Below are positions 47,569 through 60,030 of a stretch of DNA of 64,000 nucleotides, piece after piece. The stretch lies in assembly GCA_013350335.1 (NCBI GenBank), contig CM023534.1, forward strand, positions 23,765,302-23,829,301, read 5' to 3'. The notes below the pieces were generated by a model, which searched no databases, was not told where the DNA came from, and was given only the letters and a program-made list of their open reading frames with translations. Origin of the DNA: Chimonanthus salicifolius. Its lineage: Eukaryota > Streptophyta > Magnoliopsida > Laurales > Calycanthaceae. The position numbers and the translations under genes are program-made. Each line of letters starts with the position of its first letter. Positions within the stretch are counted from its first letter, which is position 1.

Positions 47569-49004
47569 AAGAAGCCCAAATGGCAAAAGACTTAACTAGT
47601 CATATGTCTTATATGATCAACAATTAGATCATCTTTCAAGTTCGATATGAACATGGAGATCGAAAATGAGATAGGGTCTCATCATGTACTTTTTACTTAT
47701 ATGGTTGTGTTAATGAGTAACTAAATAAATAGGGTCTTTTTGCATATTATGAACAGTAATGCATTATTATTAAGAAAAAAATTAAAATTAATTTTTTCTA
47801 CATTTTGAACTTCAATGCATTATAACTGAGCAAAAAAGAAAAAAAAATTTAATTTTCTACAATTTTGCCAGGAATGTCTAGTTCTCCACCTTAAATTTAT
47901 CCAAAAAAGGTGTTCTAAATAGTAGAAAAAAAATAAAAGTAAAGGTTCTCCACCTATAGGGGAACCCCTCTTTTCCAAGTTCCCTCAAAAACCCTCCATT
48001 TCAGCTCATCTTGATTCAAACATAGCTTTAGAGTAAGTAAAGTCCAAAGAACCTATTGCCTTCTGAAGTTCTCCATGAAATCTCCTTTAAATCATTGGTT
48101 TGAATGACATTAATCGGTTATATGAGTTATATGTTGGCTTTCCTATTCTTTAAATAATCATAAATCTTTCTAAAAAATATATTCAGTGGTATTGAAAGAT
48201 CATTTTAAGTCTCACATGTAGACCATATTTGAGCTAAAAATCCTAGTTATTTGATCTTGGCGATTGAGAACACTCATTTTTAGAAGAAAATGACATGGTG
48301 ATTTTCAATACTGAAGATCAAATGTCTAAATTTTGAATTTTATGTTAAACTTGGTCCCGTTATAGTTCATTAAGTGATATTCAACTCAATCGAATTAGAT
48401 TTCTTTTTGTTAAACTTCAATTTTTTTAAAAAAAATAACATAATCAAGCGGTGCAACTGAAGTAACAAGTTGCACTTGCCACCGTCTTCTCTCTAACAAG
48501 ATAAGATGACATACTTTTTCCAAAGTCACATAACAAAATCTTCTCTTATAGGAGGTGAACTTACCATCTTGTGAGATCCACTTTATCTTAAGGGACAAAA
48601 ATCTAAACATGAGAACTTGGACTTCTCTAGAAAAAGTCTCATCACTTCTCTCCCTTCAAACACAACTTATAAAAGATAATTGTGAAATTGGTGAATATAA
48701 AGCATCCCTCCTCCATCTTTCAATTTAGCTTGAAAATAGACCCACTCCCAACTTACTCATCCATGCTTGACCAAAACTTAAGTAATCCTAAAATTAACTC
48801 ATGACCCAACCCACCTTGAACTTTCTTAGATTCAATCCAATCAAACTAAATCCAATCTTGTAATCCAACCTAACCCAAATTTGATCAATTTTTAACCGAA
48901 CCCAAACATAACTTGCAACATAATCCCTAAACTAACCTATAAACTAACTTGGCCTGAATTAAGTACCGGCCCTGAAATCTCAAGGGCCCTAGGCGCAGTG
49001 CATT
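47569..49004. other. no gene recognised
   Basis: AT-rich flank. At 48740-48960 the sequence is a degenerate AACCCAA/TTAACT-type repeat. A minus-strand frame at 48410-48610 has no family features. Confidence 0.4.
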
Positions 49005-50107
49005 TGCCACGCCCTGACCCGAGATCTAGGCCCGGAACGTGATTATTTTTTTTTAAAAACAAATCCAAACTCCACAAGTCCATGGGCCTCGAGTTCGTCT
49101 AAGCCCATGAAGAAGCCACACCTGTTCGAGAAATCTAAACTATCACATGAGATTATTCCAAGTATAATATAAATACAACTTATATTTATTTACTACTACA
49201 CACCATAATTATACACATACACATAAGTTTGAATGCCACAGGTGACAAACCAAACAATACTTACATAGTAAGCAACTAAGTAAATTCTAATCCGAAACAA
49301 CTTATTGGAATCCAGAGATTCCACCGTTTAGGTCATCGCAGAGGGGTCCTCCACTGCTTCCAGATCACGCCCTGCATTGAGGTACACGTGAGCTTTCAAC
49401 CTAGTGAAGAGAACTCAATAATCATAGGTATTGCATGTGATAGAAAATAAAATCTACAATGCAGATAAACAATTAATAAAACATGTGGCATTTGTTCTTT
49501 TCTTTCCATACACACCCATGTATACTTACAAAAGCATATACAACTCACACATGTATATATAACTCACACATCCATATATAACTCACACATGCATACGTAA
49601 ACTCATGTGCATTCTGCTTTTTTCACACACAATATGCCTTCCTTCCATGCATGGATATATAAATATATATACACGTGCCAAGGTTTTTCGTAACCTTACA
49701 CTCTGAGGTATCCCACTCAACCCTAGTAGCATCAAGTCCAAACGGTCAAGATACTGCTACTTGCAAAAGCATAACGGCCCTACGGTTCGACCTTATGGCC
49801 TATACATGAATGCATTTTAATGGCGACATACAGCCGATGCATATGAATGCGAGCTAACAGTCCATGACAATACCCCGATCAATGCATGAGAAGGCATTTA
49901 TCGAAAACACAAATCATACCCAAAACACTGTGGATTTAACCATAAACATGATTTACTTACACTTTACTCCATTTACCCTTCCATAGGGTTTTATATTAGA
50001 GTATACTTACCATTTACTAGCTAGTTGTTCTGGTTCAACGAGACAAAACTTTCATATTCTCATCGCCTGCGTAATTGGTTAGTATAACAAAATCCATATG
50101 TAGATAT

Positions 50108-50269
50108 TGTTGAATATATTAGAATTAGGATTCTAGTTTGGGTTAATCTCTATTAAGAGATGTATTTGAGTTAAGATTAGATTAGAAGTGTAATAACCCT
50201 AGGGTCGGCTAGAGGCTATATATAGTTGTGTAATACTCCTTACTGAATACAGTTTCTCAATTTCTAACA
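50108..50269 (+). repeat. 5' LTR of the non-autonomous element
   Basis: 162 bp, TGTTGAATATATTAG to CAATTTCTAACA, with the TATA-like GGCTATATATAG near 50215. Confidence 0.95.
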
Positions 50270-51480
50270 TGGTATCAGTCAAATCACGATCCTAGAGCAG
50301 ACCACCATTTGAGAGATCCTCTTCTCTCCCTCTGCCCGAGGAATCTCGTCTGGCAGAGGGAGAGGGGACCCCCAATCGTTCGTCACTTAGCATCCTGCAC
50401 AATGGAGTAATGTGTGTGCCCCGATCTGCTGCATATGCTTCCGTTTGGTCAACAGCTGCTTCTCTTCCTCTGCTCGAGTCATCTCGTTGGCAGAGGGAGG
50501 GGACATAGGGTGTTTTGATTCCCCACCTGCATCGACTGCAATCCTGGCCTCTGATGGCTTTCTTTTTTAGACAAGTCCTAGATCTGCGCTACAACACGTT
50601 TCAGAATCTCCACAGCAGATCTCAGCCTCACGCAGCCCCGTCCCCGATCTTGCCCCCCATTCAGATCTGATTGCACCTATGCTCCTTTCTGTCTTTCCAC
50701 TGCTCGCCTCCCAGATCCGGTTCAGCTCTGTCTTGCCCTGCAGTCATCCCGACACCACCCGATCTGGTAGAAATCAAATCGGATTGCCATCCCTCTGTTC
50801 GTCTGCCCGCCCAGATTCGCCTGGTTTGGCCGAGATCTGCACTAGCCACCTACTGTTTGTGCTTCCCATCTCCTGCATCCCGTCACCTGTTCACCCTTCG
50901 CCTGGCCTTCTCTGCAATCAGATCCCGTCTGCAGCAGATCTCGTTTTGGACCCTTCTTGCAACCCCACCTCTCCTTCCCGCCCTGCATTTGATCGCCCAG
51001 ATCTGAGCAGTCCCACCCGCCCTGAGATTTCGCATCTTCTGATTTGCAGAGCCTTCCCAGTTCTCACATTCCGCTCTCTTTCCGATCTTCAGCAGTCTCC
51101 TGCACCCAGATTTGTAGTAGCAGGATCCTCGTCCTTGATATGTTTACACCTCCTGTTTCTGTTTGTGGATACCGTCGCCCAGTCCCAGATCTGAGCCACA
51201 ACTTGTTTCAGATCCGCCCTCAGACCTAGGGGCGAACGATACTTGATTGGCAAGGCTGCAAATAGATCTCACAAAGAACGACGGCAGGCGAGGGTGGGCG
51301 AATGTCGGAGAGCGGTGGATATAGGGCCATCTAAAACACAGCTATGTCAGGACGAGCGTTGAGCGGCAAGATGCAGAACCGAAATGAAGTTCTGTTTCCA
51401 TCAACAGCAGAGAAGAAATTGCAGATCAAGATCTGGGCGGATGTTGGCTGCAAAAACGACCATACTAGATACTAGTATAT
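50270..51480 (+). promoter_or_regulatory. leader of the non-autonomous element, rich in AGATCT palindromes
   Basis: Exact CAGATCTG occurs at 50662, 50998 and 51186. Other AGATCT-centred copies are at 50579, 50616, 50832, 50935 and near 51256 and 51429, with single-base variants (CAGATCC, CGATCTG) between them. The same motif repeats in the copia C leader and, less often, in the copia B leader. A packaging or dimer-linkage role is hypothetical. Confidence 0.5.
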
Positions 51481-52479
51481 TTTGGCAGCAATTTGCTGCA
51501 GTGGCTCTACTGTCCCCGTCTTGCCTCACTGTTCATCGTCCTTGATATCCCAGCCTTGCCTGAAACAACCAGATTTGCAATGCTCGGCAGACTGCAGTCG
51601 TCTATGTCGTTCGTCCCCAGCAGCGATCTTCATCAACTTGCTGGCCATTCCAGTGCAGTGTCTGGTTGTTAAAAAAAAAAAGGGTTGCAATAGTTCTTGC
51701 ATTTCAATTCATTGCTATCCTTGTCTTTGCCATTTTGTTTCGGTTGGTTGGTATCCGTTTTCTTTGGTAGCCATTTTATTTCGTTCGAAGCAAACAAAAA
51801 AAAAAAAAAGTTTTGATTTGTTCCTTCATCTGAGTTCAGTGTGTGAGAATGCCCTTGGTTCTTTCTTTTGTTTCTCTTGGTCTCTTTCTTCTTCTCCGAT
51901 CTCGATTGATCTTGATTTGCATCATCTCATTCGATTGATTTGCATTTGTTTCTCTCTTGTCTTCGTCTTGTATCTGGACTTTGACCTAGCCCTTTTGTAG
52001 TCCAGTTTTGTGGCTGATTTGACTTCGTTTGGTACCTTTTGCATTCGTTTGGTACCCTTTGCAGCCGTTTGGCCCTTTGTCTCCTCCGTATGCAGCCACA
52101 TATTGGAGGATTTGGTTTCTTGATTTGATTTCTTATTTTCTCTGGAGTTTGTAGCATTCTCGTACTTTGACCTTTGTTGGCTTTGGAATTAGCCTTTGAA
52201 GTGGCATTAGTATTGGCGGCATTGGCATTGGCAAACATGTTTGGACAGTAAATGAAAGGAGGGAGAGTTGGAGTATGTTCAGCATCAGTTTTATAACTTG
52301 CAGCACACGTGGAATATTAGTTCAGTTTTGGTTGGCTCCGTCGGCACGTCTTCACCATTGATTTGCTTCCGCTCTACTAAATGGCGTCAGTCGACACTTG
52401 ATTAATTTGGTTATTAGTTTTTTATTTTGTTCAATAATTGTAAACTCAAAGTGATGAACCACTTGAGTTTAAGGGGGAA

Positions 52480-52641
52480 TGTTGAATATATTAGAATTAG
52501 GATTCTAGTTTGGGTTAATCTCTATTAAGAGATGTATTTGAGTTAAGATTAGATTAGAAGTGTAATAACCCTAGGGTCGGCTAGAGGCTATATATAGTTG
52601 TGTAATACTCCTTACTGAATACAGTTTCTCAATTTCTAACA
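52480..52641 (+). repeat. 3' LTR of the non-autonomous element
   Basis: 162 bp, no difference seen from 50108-50269; preceded by AAGGGGGAA and followed by GATAT. Confidence 0.95.
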
Positions 52642-54591
52642 GATATAAATTACCCATGCATGAATCACATGCACACATCATAACATGATTTACATGTTCA
52701 TGTTTATTATACAAATCACAACATCATTGGTCATTTCACACTATTGTCCATGTGGACTTGGGTAAGTCCATATATCTCATTTTTTCACTAGAGTTACACA
52801 GGAAAGATTCACTTACCATCCATTGCTAAAACTTTAGGATAATCAACCTAGGAGAACAAAATTCAGGTTACCGAGACCTCGAATTCTGGTTCGAGATCTC
52901 AAACAACAGAGGGTCTCAAAATACAACTCTGTAATTTTTTTCCAAGTTTTAGTATACCGAGACCTCGGACAACAGAGAACAGTCCGAGTTGAGAGTTCAA
53001 TTTCCTCTCAGTTTTTATGGCTTACACAACCTATACACTTGATTATTTTGACATCCAACACAACTATACACATGTAAATAAGTCATAGTTGAGTCTCCTC
53101 GCCTTCTCCGGCTTGTGTTTTTCACCACAGATCTGTAAAAATATTAAAATCTCATAAATATTTGTTTAAAACTTAAATACACTTGAAATACTCATTTCAA
53201 ATTCAAGAACACTCAAAATACTCCAAAAGAACCCCTTTATAAATTTTTCGTTTAAAAACAAGGTGATGTTAGTGAGTCTCCTAACTCTTACTACTTCATT
53301 TATTTATGTCAGCATAATTAGCTGACAGTCATCCAAAACACACAATAAAGAGAAAATATAAAGTACTCAGTGTCTAGTCTCATATTTTTCCAGGCCCTGG
53401 AAAGTATTGAGACTGTACCCAGAGGTTACAGTACTTAAAGTAAAATGCTTCGGCCATTCTCGTATTGTCTTCTAGGTAGGACTATGGTGACATTAAGATA
53501 GGCCTAGAGAGTACAGTAAAGTAAACACCCATTGTAGAAAGTAAGTACACAAGAATTAGCTGGAGGTTAATCTTTTCTCCTCTTTAACTTAAAGTTGTAA
53601 AATCCTGGTTTTGAACACCATCAAAACTACTTTCAAAGATGAAACTCAAAAATCAAAAGAAATAGGTAACTTTCCTCTAAATTCTACATATTCCATTTTG
53701 AAGCTTAAAATCACACTAATTTACAAAAAGGACAGTCCCAGAGTTTCTAAAAGTCCGAGTAAATGGATTTTCATACCTCACTTGCAAAATTCCAACGAGA
53801 AATAGTCATGTTTGAAAAACCCGAGCAATACGCGAGAGACACAAAGGCTTGTAGCTGCTGATTGATGGAGGGAGAAAGAAGTAGAAGGAAAGGAAACAAA
53901 AGGGATGGTGGGGAGGAGGAAAGGTAGGTGTTGTGTTTTTTTTTTCCCATCAACTCTCTCCTTTTATAAAGAAAGGTGATGTGATAGGTATGATAACCCA
54001 TTACCTATCTACACCATATAGCTTAAGTTGATAATCATGCATTTATTGCATGTATTATTATTTTTATTATTATAAAACACATAATTATCTATTTACAAAT
54101 AATTCAAAACGTTAAAAAAAATTAAAGTTTAAAAACAATAAATTAATCCCCACTTAGATCTTGAGTAATCTCAAGGTCTCATTAAATGAATAAATTAGTT
54201 TGATAAATTGGGTGATTAAAAATTAAGAATATCACTAAAAATTTGGAAATGAAATAACTTTAAAATCCAAAAATCACATAATTGTCAAAATTCCAAGGTT
54301 TCAAATTTTAAAACTGGATAAATAAACTTTTAAAGATTAAAATATCTCAGATAAGCGATTTTCCAATTACAGATAGTTTTAAAGGTCTCAACAGGAGAGA
54401 AGTTCGGACAATTTCAACTTTGCCACTGCACTTTAATGAATTGGGTCCATAGACTTCGAACTCGGATCGAGTCAAACTTTGACTCTAAACAAAGTCTACT
54501 TGTTATCTTTTAGATTAACGGGTCACTAATCATAGTTAACAACTAAATTCACATAATTAGACACTAATTTGGATCGGGGTATTACAACATT

Positions 54592-54927
54592 AGTGGGAGC
54601 CCTAGACCCTGAGAGTAAAGAAACACAAAAACTTGATTTCAAAACAATGGTCTTTTTCCTCACTTCTTTTTTTTTTTGTTATGTGAGAGACCTCTTTTAT
54701 GTATTTTTCAGTCGCTACAATGGTTGGAAAATTTATCAATCTTACAACAAAGCAATCCCTTAAAGATAGGAAAATACACGCTGAAGATGGGAGTTATCAA
54801 GTGTATTTTCCTATATTAATGCCTACTTAATCTCCCTTATCAATGCCTTCAGCCAGGCTATGTAATCCTGTTTGGTACACAGTGTTGTGTGCCGCGTAGC
54901 TTCTCATCCTGATTTGGTGGCGGTAAG
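54592..54927 (-). repeat. probable 3' LTR of copia D (ends uncertain)
   Basis: It lies between the polypurine tract of copia D and the TSD of the gypsy LTR. It contains a 14-bp perfect inverted repeat at 54766-54814. With no second copy in the window, the assignment rests on position alone. Confidence 0.5.
54766..54814. other. 14-bp perfect inverted repeat, 21-nt loop
   Basis: ATAGGAAAATACAC (54766-54779) and its reverse complement GTGTATTTTCCTAT (54801-54814) flank 21 bases. Confidence 0.75.
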
Positions 54928-54940
54928 TCAATAATCCCCC

Positions 54941-56489
54941 TCAAACTGAGCCAAAGAGGAATCCCAAGGCCCAGTTTGTGCACAGCGTGTTGTGGATTTT
55001 GAGCGGTAGAGGCTTGGTAAAAATGTCAACAACTTGGTTGCAAGATGAAACAAATTTAGTGACAAGAGAACCAAGAGCAACCTTTTCGCGCACAAAGTGA
55101 TAGTCAATCTCAGTATGTTTAGTACGAGCATGAAAAACATGATTCATTGTGAGATGTAAAGCTGAGATATTATCTAAGTAAAGCAACGGAATGGATAAAA
55201 GATGGAGGCTGAGATCACGAATAAGATAGGTGAGCCATGTTAGTTCAGCAGCAGCGGAGGCGAGGGCTCGATTTTCTGCTTCAGTACTAGACCTAGTCAC
55301 AAGTAGGTTGTTTCTTAGCAGACCAAGATATACAGTTGCCACCAAGATAAGTACAAAAGCCTGTGGTAGAGCGGCGTGTGGTTGGACAGCCAGCCCAACA
55401 GGCATCAGAGAAGGCATAGAGTTGCATAGGGCAATGACCCAGAAGAAGAAATCTAAGATTGATAGTCCCATGAATATAATGAAGAATCTGCTTCACCATC
55501 TGAAAATGCAGAACGGTAGGTTGATACATATGTTGACATACAGAGTTGACACTATACGAAATATCAGGACGAGTGATAGTGAGAAATTGTAAGCCATCAA
55601 CAATGCTGCAATAAAATGAAGGATCCAGATAGATGTCATTATCAGTAGGACTTGGTCACCACTTTGTGACCACTAGGTATGGAACAGGCTTGCAGTCTAG
55701 CATCTGAGCACGGTCCAAAAGATCAAAAGCATATTTTGTCTGGTTGAGAAATAAGCCACCAGAAAAAGGTATAACCGAGATGCACAGAAAATAGTGTAGA
55801 GGACCAAGATCTTTCATTGCAAACTCCTGGCTAAGTTGGCTAATAAACCTATGAAGCATGACAGGGTTGGATCCTGTAACAATGATGTCATCAACATATA
55901 ATAATAAAAATAACGTACCTTCACGACCATGATGAATGAATAAAGAAGTGTTAGCGATACTACAGTAGAATCTCAATCCCAAAACAAAGGTGCTGAATCG
56001 ATCGATCAAACCATGCTCGCAGAGCCTGACGCAACCCATAGAGAGCACGCTTGAGTGAACAGACATGAGTTGGTCGCATAGGATCTTTAAATCCTGGAGG
56101 CTGCTCCATGAAAGCAGGCTCAGTTAAATGCCCATGAAGAATAGTATTTTTAACATCTAATTGTTGAATCTCTCAATCATGAGCTAAAGCCACAGTGAGA
56201 ATAAGTCAAATCGTAGTAGGCTTGACAACAAGAGAAAACATTTTAGATAAGTCAATGCCGAATATTTGATTAAATCCTTTTGCAACAAGGCGAGCCTTTA
56301 ATCGGTCCAAAGAACCATTAGACTTGAGTTTTGTTTTGAAGACTCACTTACAGCCGAGAACATTCATGGTGGACTGTCGAGGGACCAAATCCCAAGTGGT
56401 CATTGAGAGAAAGATCCGATATATCATCTTTCATAGTTGCAGTCGAGCCACGATGTTTGAGAGCGGAGATAATGGAATTTGGTTCTAAT
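54941..56489 (-). pseudogene. copia D RT and RNase H, broken
   Basis: From 56489 downward: EPNSIISALKHRGS, then the NVLGC-KWVFKTK region with a frameshift. [13 protein letters not shown] (about 56308-56270), LDVKNTILHGHLTEP (motif A Asp kept), CSLKRALYGLRQA and LLYVDDIIVTG (about 55905-55870) follow. Then come DLGPLHYFL, ITRPDISYSVNSVCQHM, FSDACWAGCPTTRRSTTGF, and EIDYHFVREKVALGSLVTKFVSS to VDIFTKPLP. Several stops and frameshifts lie between these blocks. The usual ~150-residue linker between integrase and RT is missing at the junction with the insertion. Confidence 0.9.
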
Positions 56490-56494
56490 GATAT

Positions 56495-58555
56495 TGATGA
56501 GCACAGAAAAATGACTATTTTACCCTTTTATTTGGACTAGTTAGCACTTCTTTTGTGTGTTTTAGGATATGTTTAATGATATTTTGAAAGTTTTGCAAGA
56601 TTTATAGGGAAATACAAGATATGAGAATTCAAATGGTGAATTTTACAATTTATGGGCATAAGTTGATATTTTTAGAAAGTTGAAATTTTTAATAATTATT
56701 TTACCATAATTAGGTTTTATTGTAAACTAATTAATTCAAATCATTTATAAGAGTTTGGATTAATTTTGTACATTTTTAGAATTGAGTATAAGTGGTAAAA
56801 TTATTTATTAGATTTTTAATACTTTGAAAAGTCCAATTATTAAGCCCATTAATAAAAACCCAAGAAGAAATCCACATGTGTGAATTCTATTTTCATCATC
56901 TTAATATACATATGAGTAAATTCCAAATTTACAAATCATTATAAGAAGATTTTCGAATTTGCCAAGTGGATTAAGGAAAAGAAACAAAATAAGAAGTGAA
57001 GAAAAAGAAGGAAGGTTTGACACAATATCAGTATTTTGACCATAATTTTTCACTCCGATGTCCGATTGTATTAATTATTTTTGTTTTGGAAATAATCTTC
57101 AATGACTACAACTTTTTAGTTTATGACATTTCGTGATTCGGATGTTAACTAGGTCAAAATTGAGCTGCAAGGTGGTATGTATAAAAAATGGGATTTTGCA
57201 CCCACTTTCCATGGTGTGTTCACACCATGGCCGACTCAACCCCTTTGTGTTCACACCTTGGACGAATTTTAGTGATTCTTTTCCACCTCATTACCTCCGT
57301 CAAACCATTCCATGTTTAGAACAAACCATATCAGGCCTCCCAAGTGTCCCTTGTTTTATTTAAATCTTTAAGTCCAAGTCATTCACTCCACGTCCTTTCA
57401 TCTATAAATATATCCCTCTGCCATTGAGAAAATTGAACATGGGCATTGAAGAAAGGTTGATCAAAGAATTGGAGAGAAAGAGAAAGAGACAAAGAGACGG
57501 TGGGATTTCGATTTCTGCAAAGGTTATTAGGTTGGTAGATTTTGAATTTTCCATTGTAATTTTTGTATTCTTTTTATTCCAAAAATTCCATTAACTTGTA
57601 ATTTCCATTTTATGTTTTAATAATAAATTAAAGATGTGCTGAAATATTAGTCTACGGTTTTCCAATTATTCAATTATTATGTGATGAAAATTTTATTTTA
57701 TTTTTATTCTTCTAATAAGGTTATGTGTTAATTTAATTTAAAGTTTTCAAATTAAATGCAGTAAAAATTTTAGATTAAATAGACTTCCTTCTTCAATCTA
57801 ATGATCTTATTAAGATCCCTCTTTTTAAGAGTGCACTGAAATATTTAGGTCTGAAGAAAAAGTTTAAATTCTGTTTAGTCTAAGGTTTAATTTGGTATCC
57901 TTGAATTAATGAAGTTCAGGGATCTTATTTCTAGAATAATTATGGATGAAAAATTTGAATACATTATTAGTAATTTACATGAGCTCTATATTATAGGCCT
58001 TTCATTTATTTTTAAAAATATAGAAAATAATGCCTTCTTAATTCATTGATACAGTTCCACTGTAAATATATACAGATGTTTTTTTCAATTCTTATTTTTG
58101 TTTTCTTTGTTTATAAATTCAAACTCTTTGAAAAATTGTGTACTAAGTTAGGAATTAATTAATTGCATCTTAATTATGTGCTCTAAGTTAGATTGAGATT
58201 ATTTATAATTTTTAGATTAAATCCACCATTTTAATTGAATTTAGGTAAATTTTGATTCCCCATTAAAATTAGATCTCTTTAATTGCTAAATTCTATTTTT
58301 AAATGTATTTTCTAATTTTAGACCACGTTTTCTATCTTTAAAATATTTCTAAATTAAAACTAAATTTCCTAGATTAGAGAAATAATTCCATGTTTGTGAT
58401 TTATTCCAAGATTTTCTAAATTTCTTAAAATAAATAGTTTAATGACATATTTTAATGAATATATTTTCCTAAGTTCCGATGCAGTTCGACCTCGCACTTC
58501 TAAGCTAATTATAAATGGTTCAGTGCGCTTACGAATATAAATTTAAAATACAACA
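56495..58555 (+). repeat. Ogre/Athila-like LTR, long variant
   Basis: 2061 bp, beginning TGATGAGCACAG and ending AAATTTAAAATACAACA. It is the reverse-oriented relative of 23012-24224 but about 850 bp longer. Shared blocks include CACATGTGTGAATTC (about 56875), GGATTAAGGAAAAGAAAC (about 56970) and the CAGTGCGCTTACGAATATAA end. Confidence 0.75.
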
Positions 58556-58579
58556 AGTTTTTGGCTGTCAGAGAATTTA

Positions 58580-60030
58580 GAAAATTGTCATTTGAATTAT
58601 ATATTTTTGGAAATAGTGTTAGTTTTAGAAAATTTCTATTTTTGCAACTCTTTAAACTTAGAAGTTTCTATTTTTTTTAGAAACTCTAACTTTAGATGGT
58701 TACTTAAACTAGAAATTTCTGGAAATAACAAAAATCTAGAGATAATATAAACTTAGAATTATTACTAAAATCAGAAATTTAATATTTTTGAAAGCTTCTA
58801 TTTTTAGAAATTTTCAAAGTTAGCTAGTTTCTCTTTTTAAAATTTTTCAATCTTAGAATTTGATGCAGATTGGGTAGGATTAAAAATGTTCAACCTCAAA
58901 TTATAGTGGAAACTTGAATAATATCTTGAATAACCCGATCACAAAATAAATTAATATAACTATGCTGAATAGTCCAAGAAACAACAATACCCAATGTCGC
59001 CCAAATTCTCGACTGATCTCCAATGGACCACCGTCCACACACCTGGGTTCAAACTGGTTTAACGCTGTAGATGATCTGCAGCTATCTTACTTGAAAAACA
59101 ATCACCAAAATTGGGTCACCAAAGGGCTTGTTCTGAACAGGGAATTTTGCAATGATCTGCAGAAACTGGGTTGAAGAGAGGGAATCCAAACTCCTCAGAG
59201 TCAAGGCTTGGCTGAACACAACCAAGCCTCTCTAAGCTTGATATACAAACCTCTTAATGCTAGTACTGGCCTGAATTCTCATGACCAAATCTGTTAAAAC
59301 TTGCATAACCAATTCACAAAATAACCATGGTTTTGCTAAAAACAAATAAACTTTTATTCATAATGATTTCTGCCTTTGCTCGTTGATTCAAGTGTTTATA
59401 TAGAGCAATTCTACCGACAATACTTTAGAAAATAGGAGTCGACCCTCCTTTCCTTCTAATTACAAATTTAGCATTTTCTAATTACAAAATAAAGAAACTA
59501 CTAATTTCAAACTATAGCATATTCTAAAAATAAACGAATCCTATTAAAACTAAGTTTCCAACATGATGTTGTCTTTGGAAAATCACACACATGTTGCTCC
59601 ATGTGAATAGTCCAAATACATTGGAACTCTTAAGTCTCTCACGTTGATGCCTCGTGGACTTGGGCTTTGGCCAATATGAGGGTCTGATACATCGACTTGG
59701 AATTTGCATTGTTAATTTGGTCATAACCCATCAGGGTCGAAAATAAAATTTTGATCTTTCGACTCAGGGGTCCAAATTAAAATTTTGTTTACGTCCACAT
59801 ATACCCACATCAGAATTTCAATTTAATTTAGTCACATTCTATTTTTGAAAAATAGATCTAAATTTGGGAAGTTTTAATTTTGGAACTTCTGCTTATGGAA
59901 AGTTCCAAAATTGTCTAATTTTAGAAATTACTATTTTTAGAAAGTGTTTAATTTTAGATAACATCTAATTTTGGATAGCCTCTAAACTTAAAAAATTTCT
60001 AATTTAAGACTTCATCTAAATTTGGAAGGT
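58580..60030. repeat. degenerate TTTAGAAA/AATTTCTA-rich repeat tract
   Basis: On both sides of the solo LTR at 58861-59812 short words such as TTTCTATTTTTAGAAA recur with many changes, suggesting a decayed short-period tandem repeat. No coding sequence is present. Confidence 0.5.
58861..59812. mobile_element. solo LTR or small LTR element (TSD GAATT)
   Basis: 952 bp, starting TGATGCAGATTGGG and ending ATACCCACATCA, with a perfect TSD GAATT (58856-58860, 59813-59817). Its base composition and repeat content differ sharply from the AT-rich host sequence. TTTATATAGAGC at about 59395 is TATA-like. A plus-strand frame at 58962-59174 has no recognisable features. The family is unknown and orientation is not assigned. 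Confidence 0.8.

Larger units (their letters stand above)
50108..52641 (+). mobile_element. very young non-autonomous LTR retrotransposon (TSD GATAT)
   Basis: A 2534-bp element with a perfect TSD GATAT (50103-50107, 52642-52646). Its two 162-bp LTRs (50108-50269, 52480-52641) appear identical base for base. The primer site TGGTATCAG starts at 50270, directly after the 5' LTR. The purine tract AAGGGGGAA is at 52471-52479. The 2.2-kb inside carries no gag, protease, integrase, RT or RNase H motif. Open frames at 50679-51194, 51482-52000 and (minus) 51927-52238 are low-complexity and unsupported. It has all cis signals for copia-type transposition and no proteins, so it must have moved with help from another element. 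Confidence 0.92.
49005..54586 (-). mobile_element. gypsy-type solo LTR, reverse copy, with nested element
   Basis: Read on the minus strand it begins TGTAATACCCCGATCC (54586) and ends GGTCAGGGCGTGGCA (49005), matching both tips of the LTR at 21437-36905. TSDs are GCATT (49000-49004) and ACATT (54587-54591), one mismatch. Without the element at 50108-52641 it is about 3.0 kb. Further shared landmarks are the ATACGAG...GTCTTCTAGG block around 53460-53540 and a CTCTTCACTAG segment at about 49405. No gypsy internal region is present. Confidence 0.82.

Noticed and set aside
50679..52000. Open frames (171 and 172 codons) inside the non-autonomous element
   Set aside because: They are Pro/Ser/Cys-rich with no domain. 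Several overlap in different frames, as expected from C/T-rich DNA. Kept only as a note, in case captured host sequence is found.
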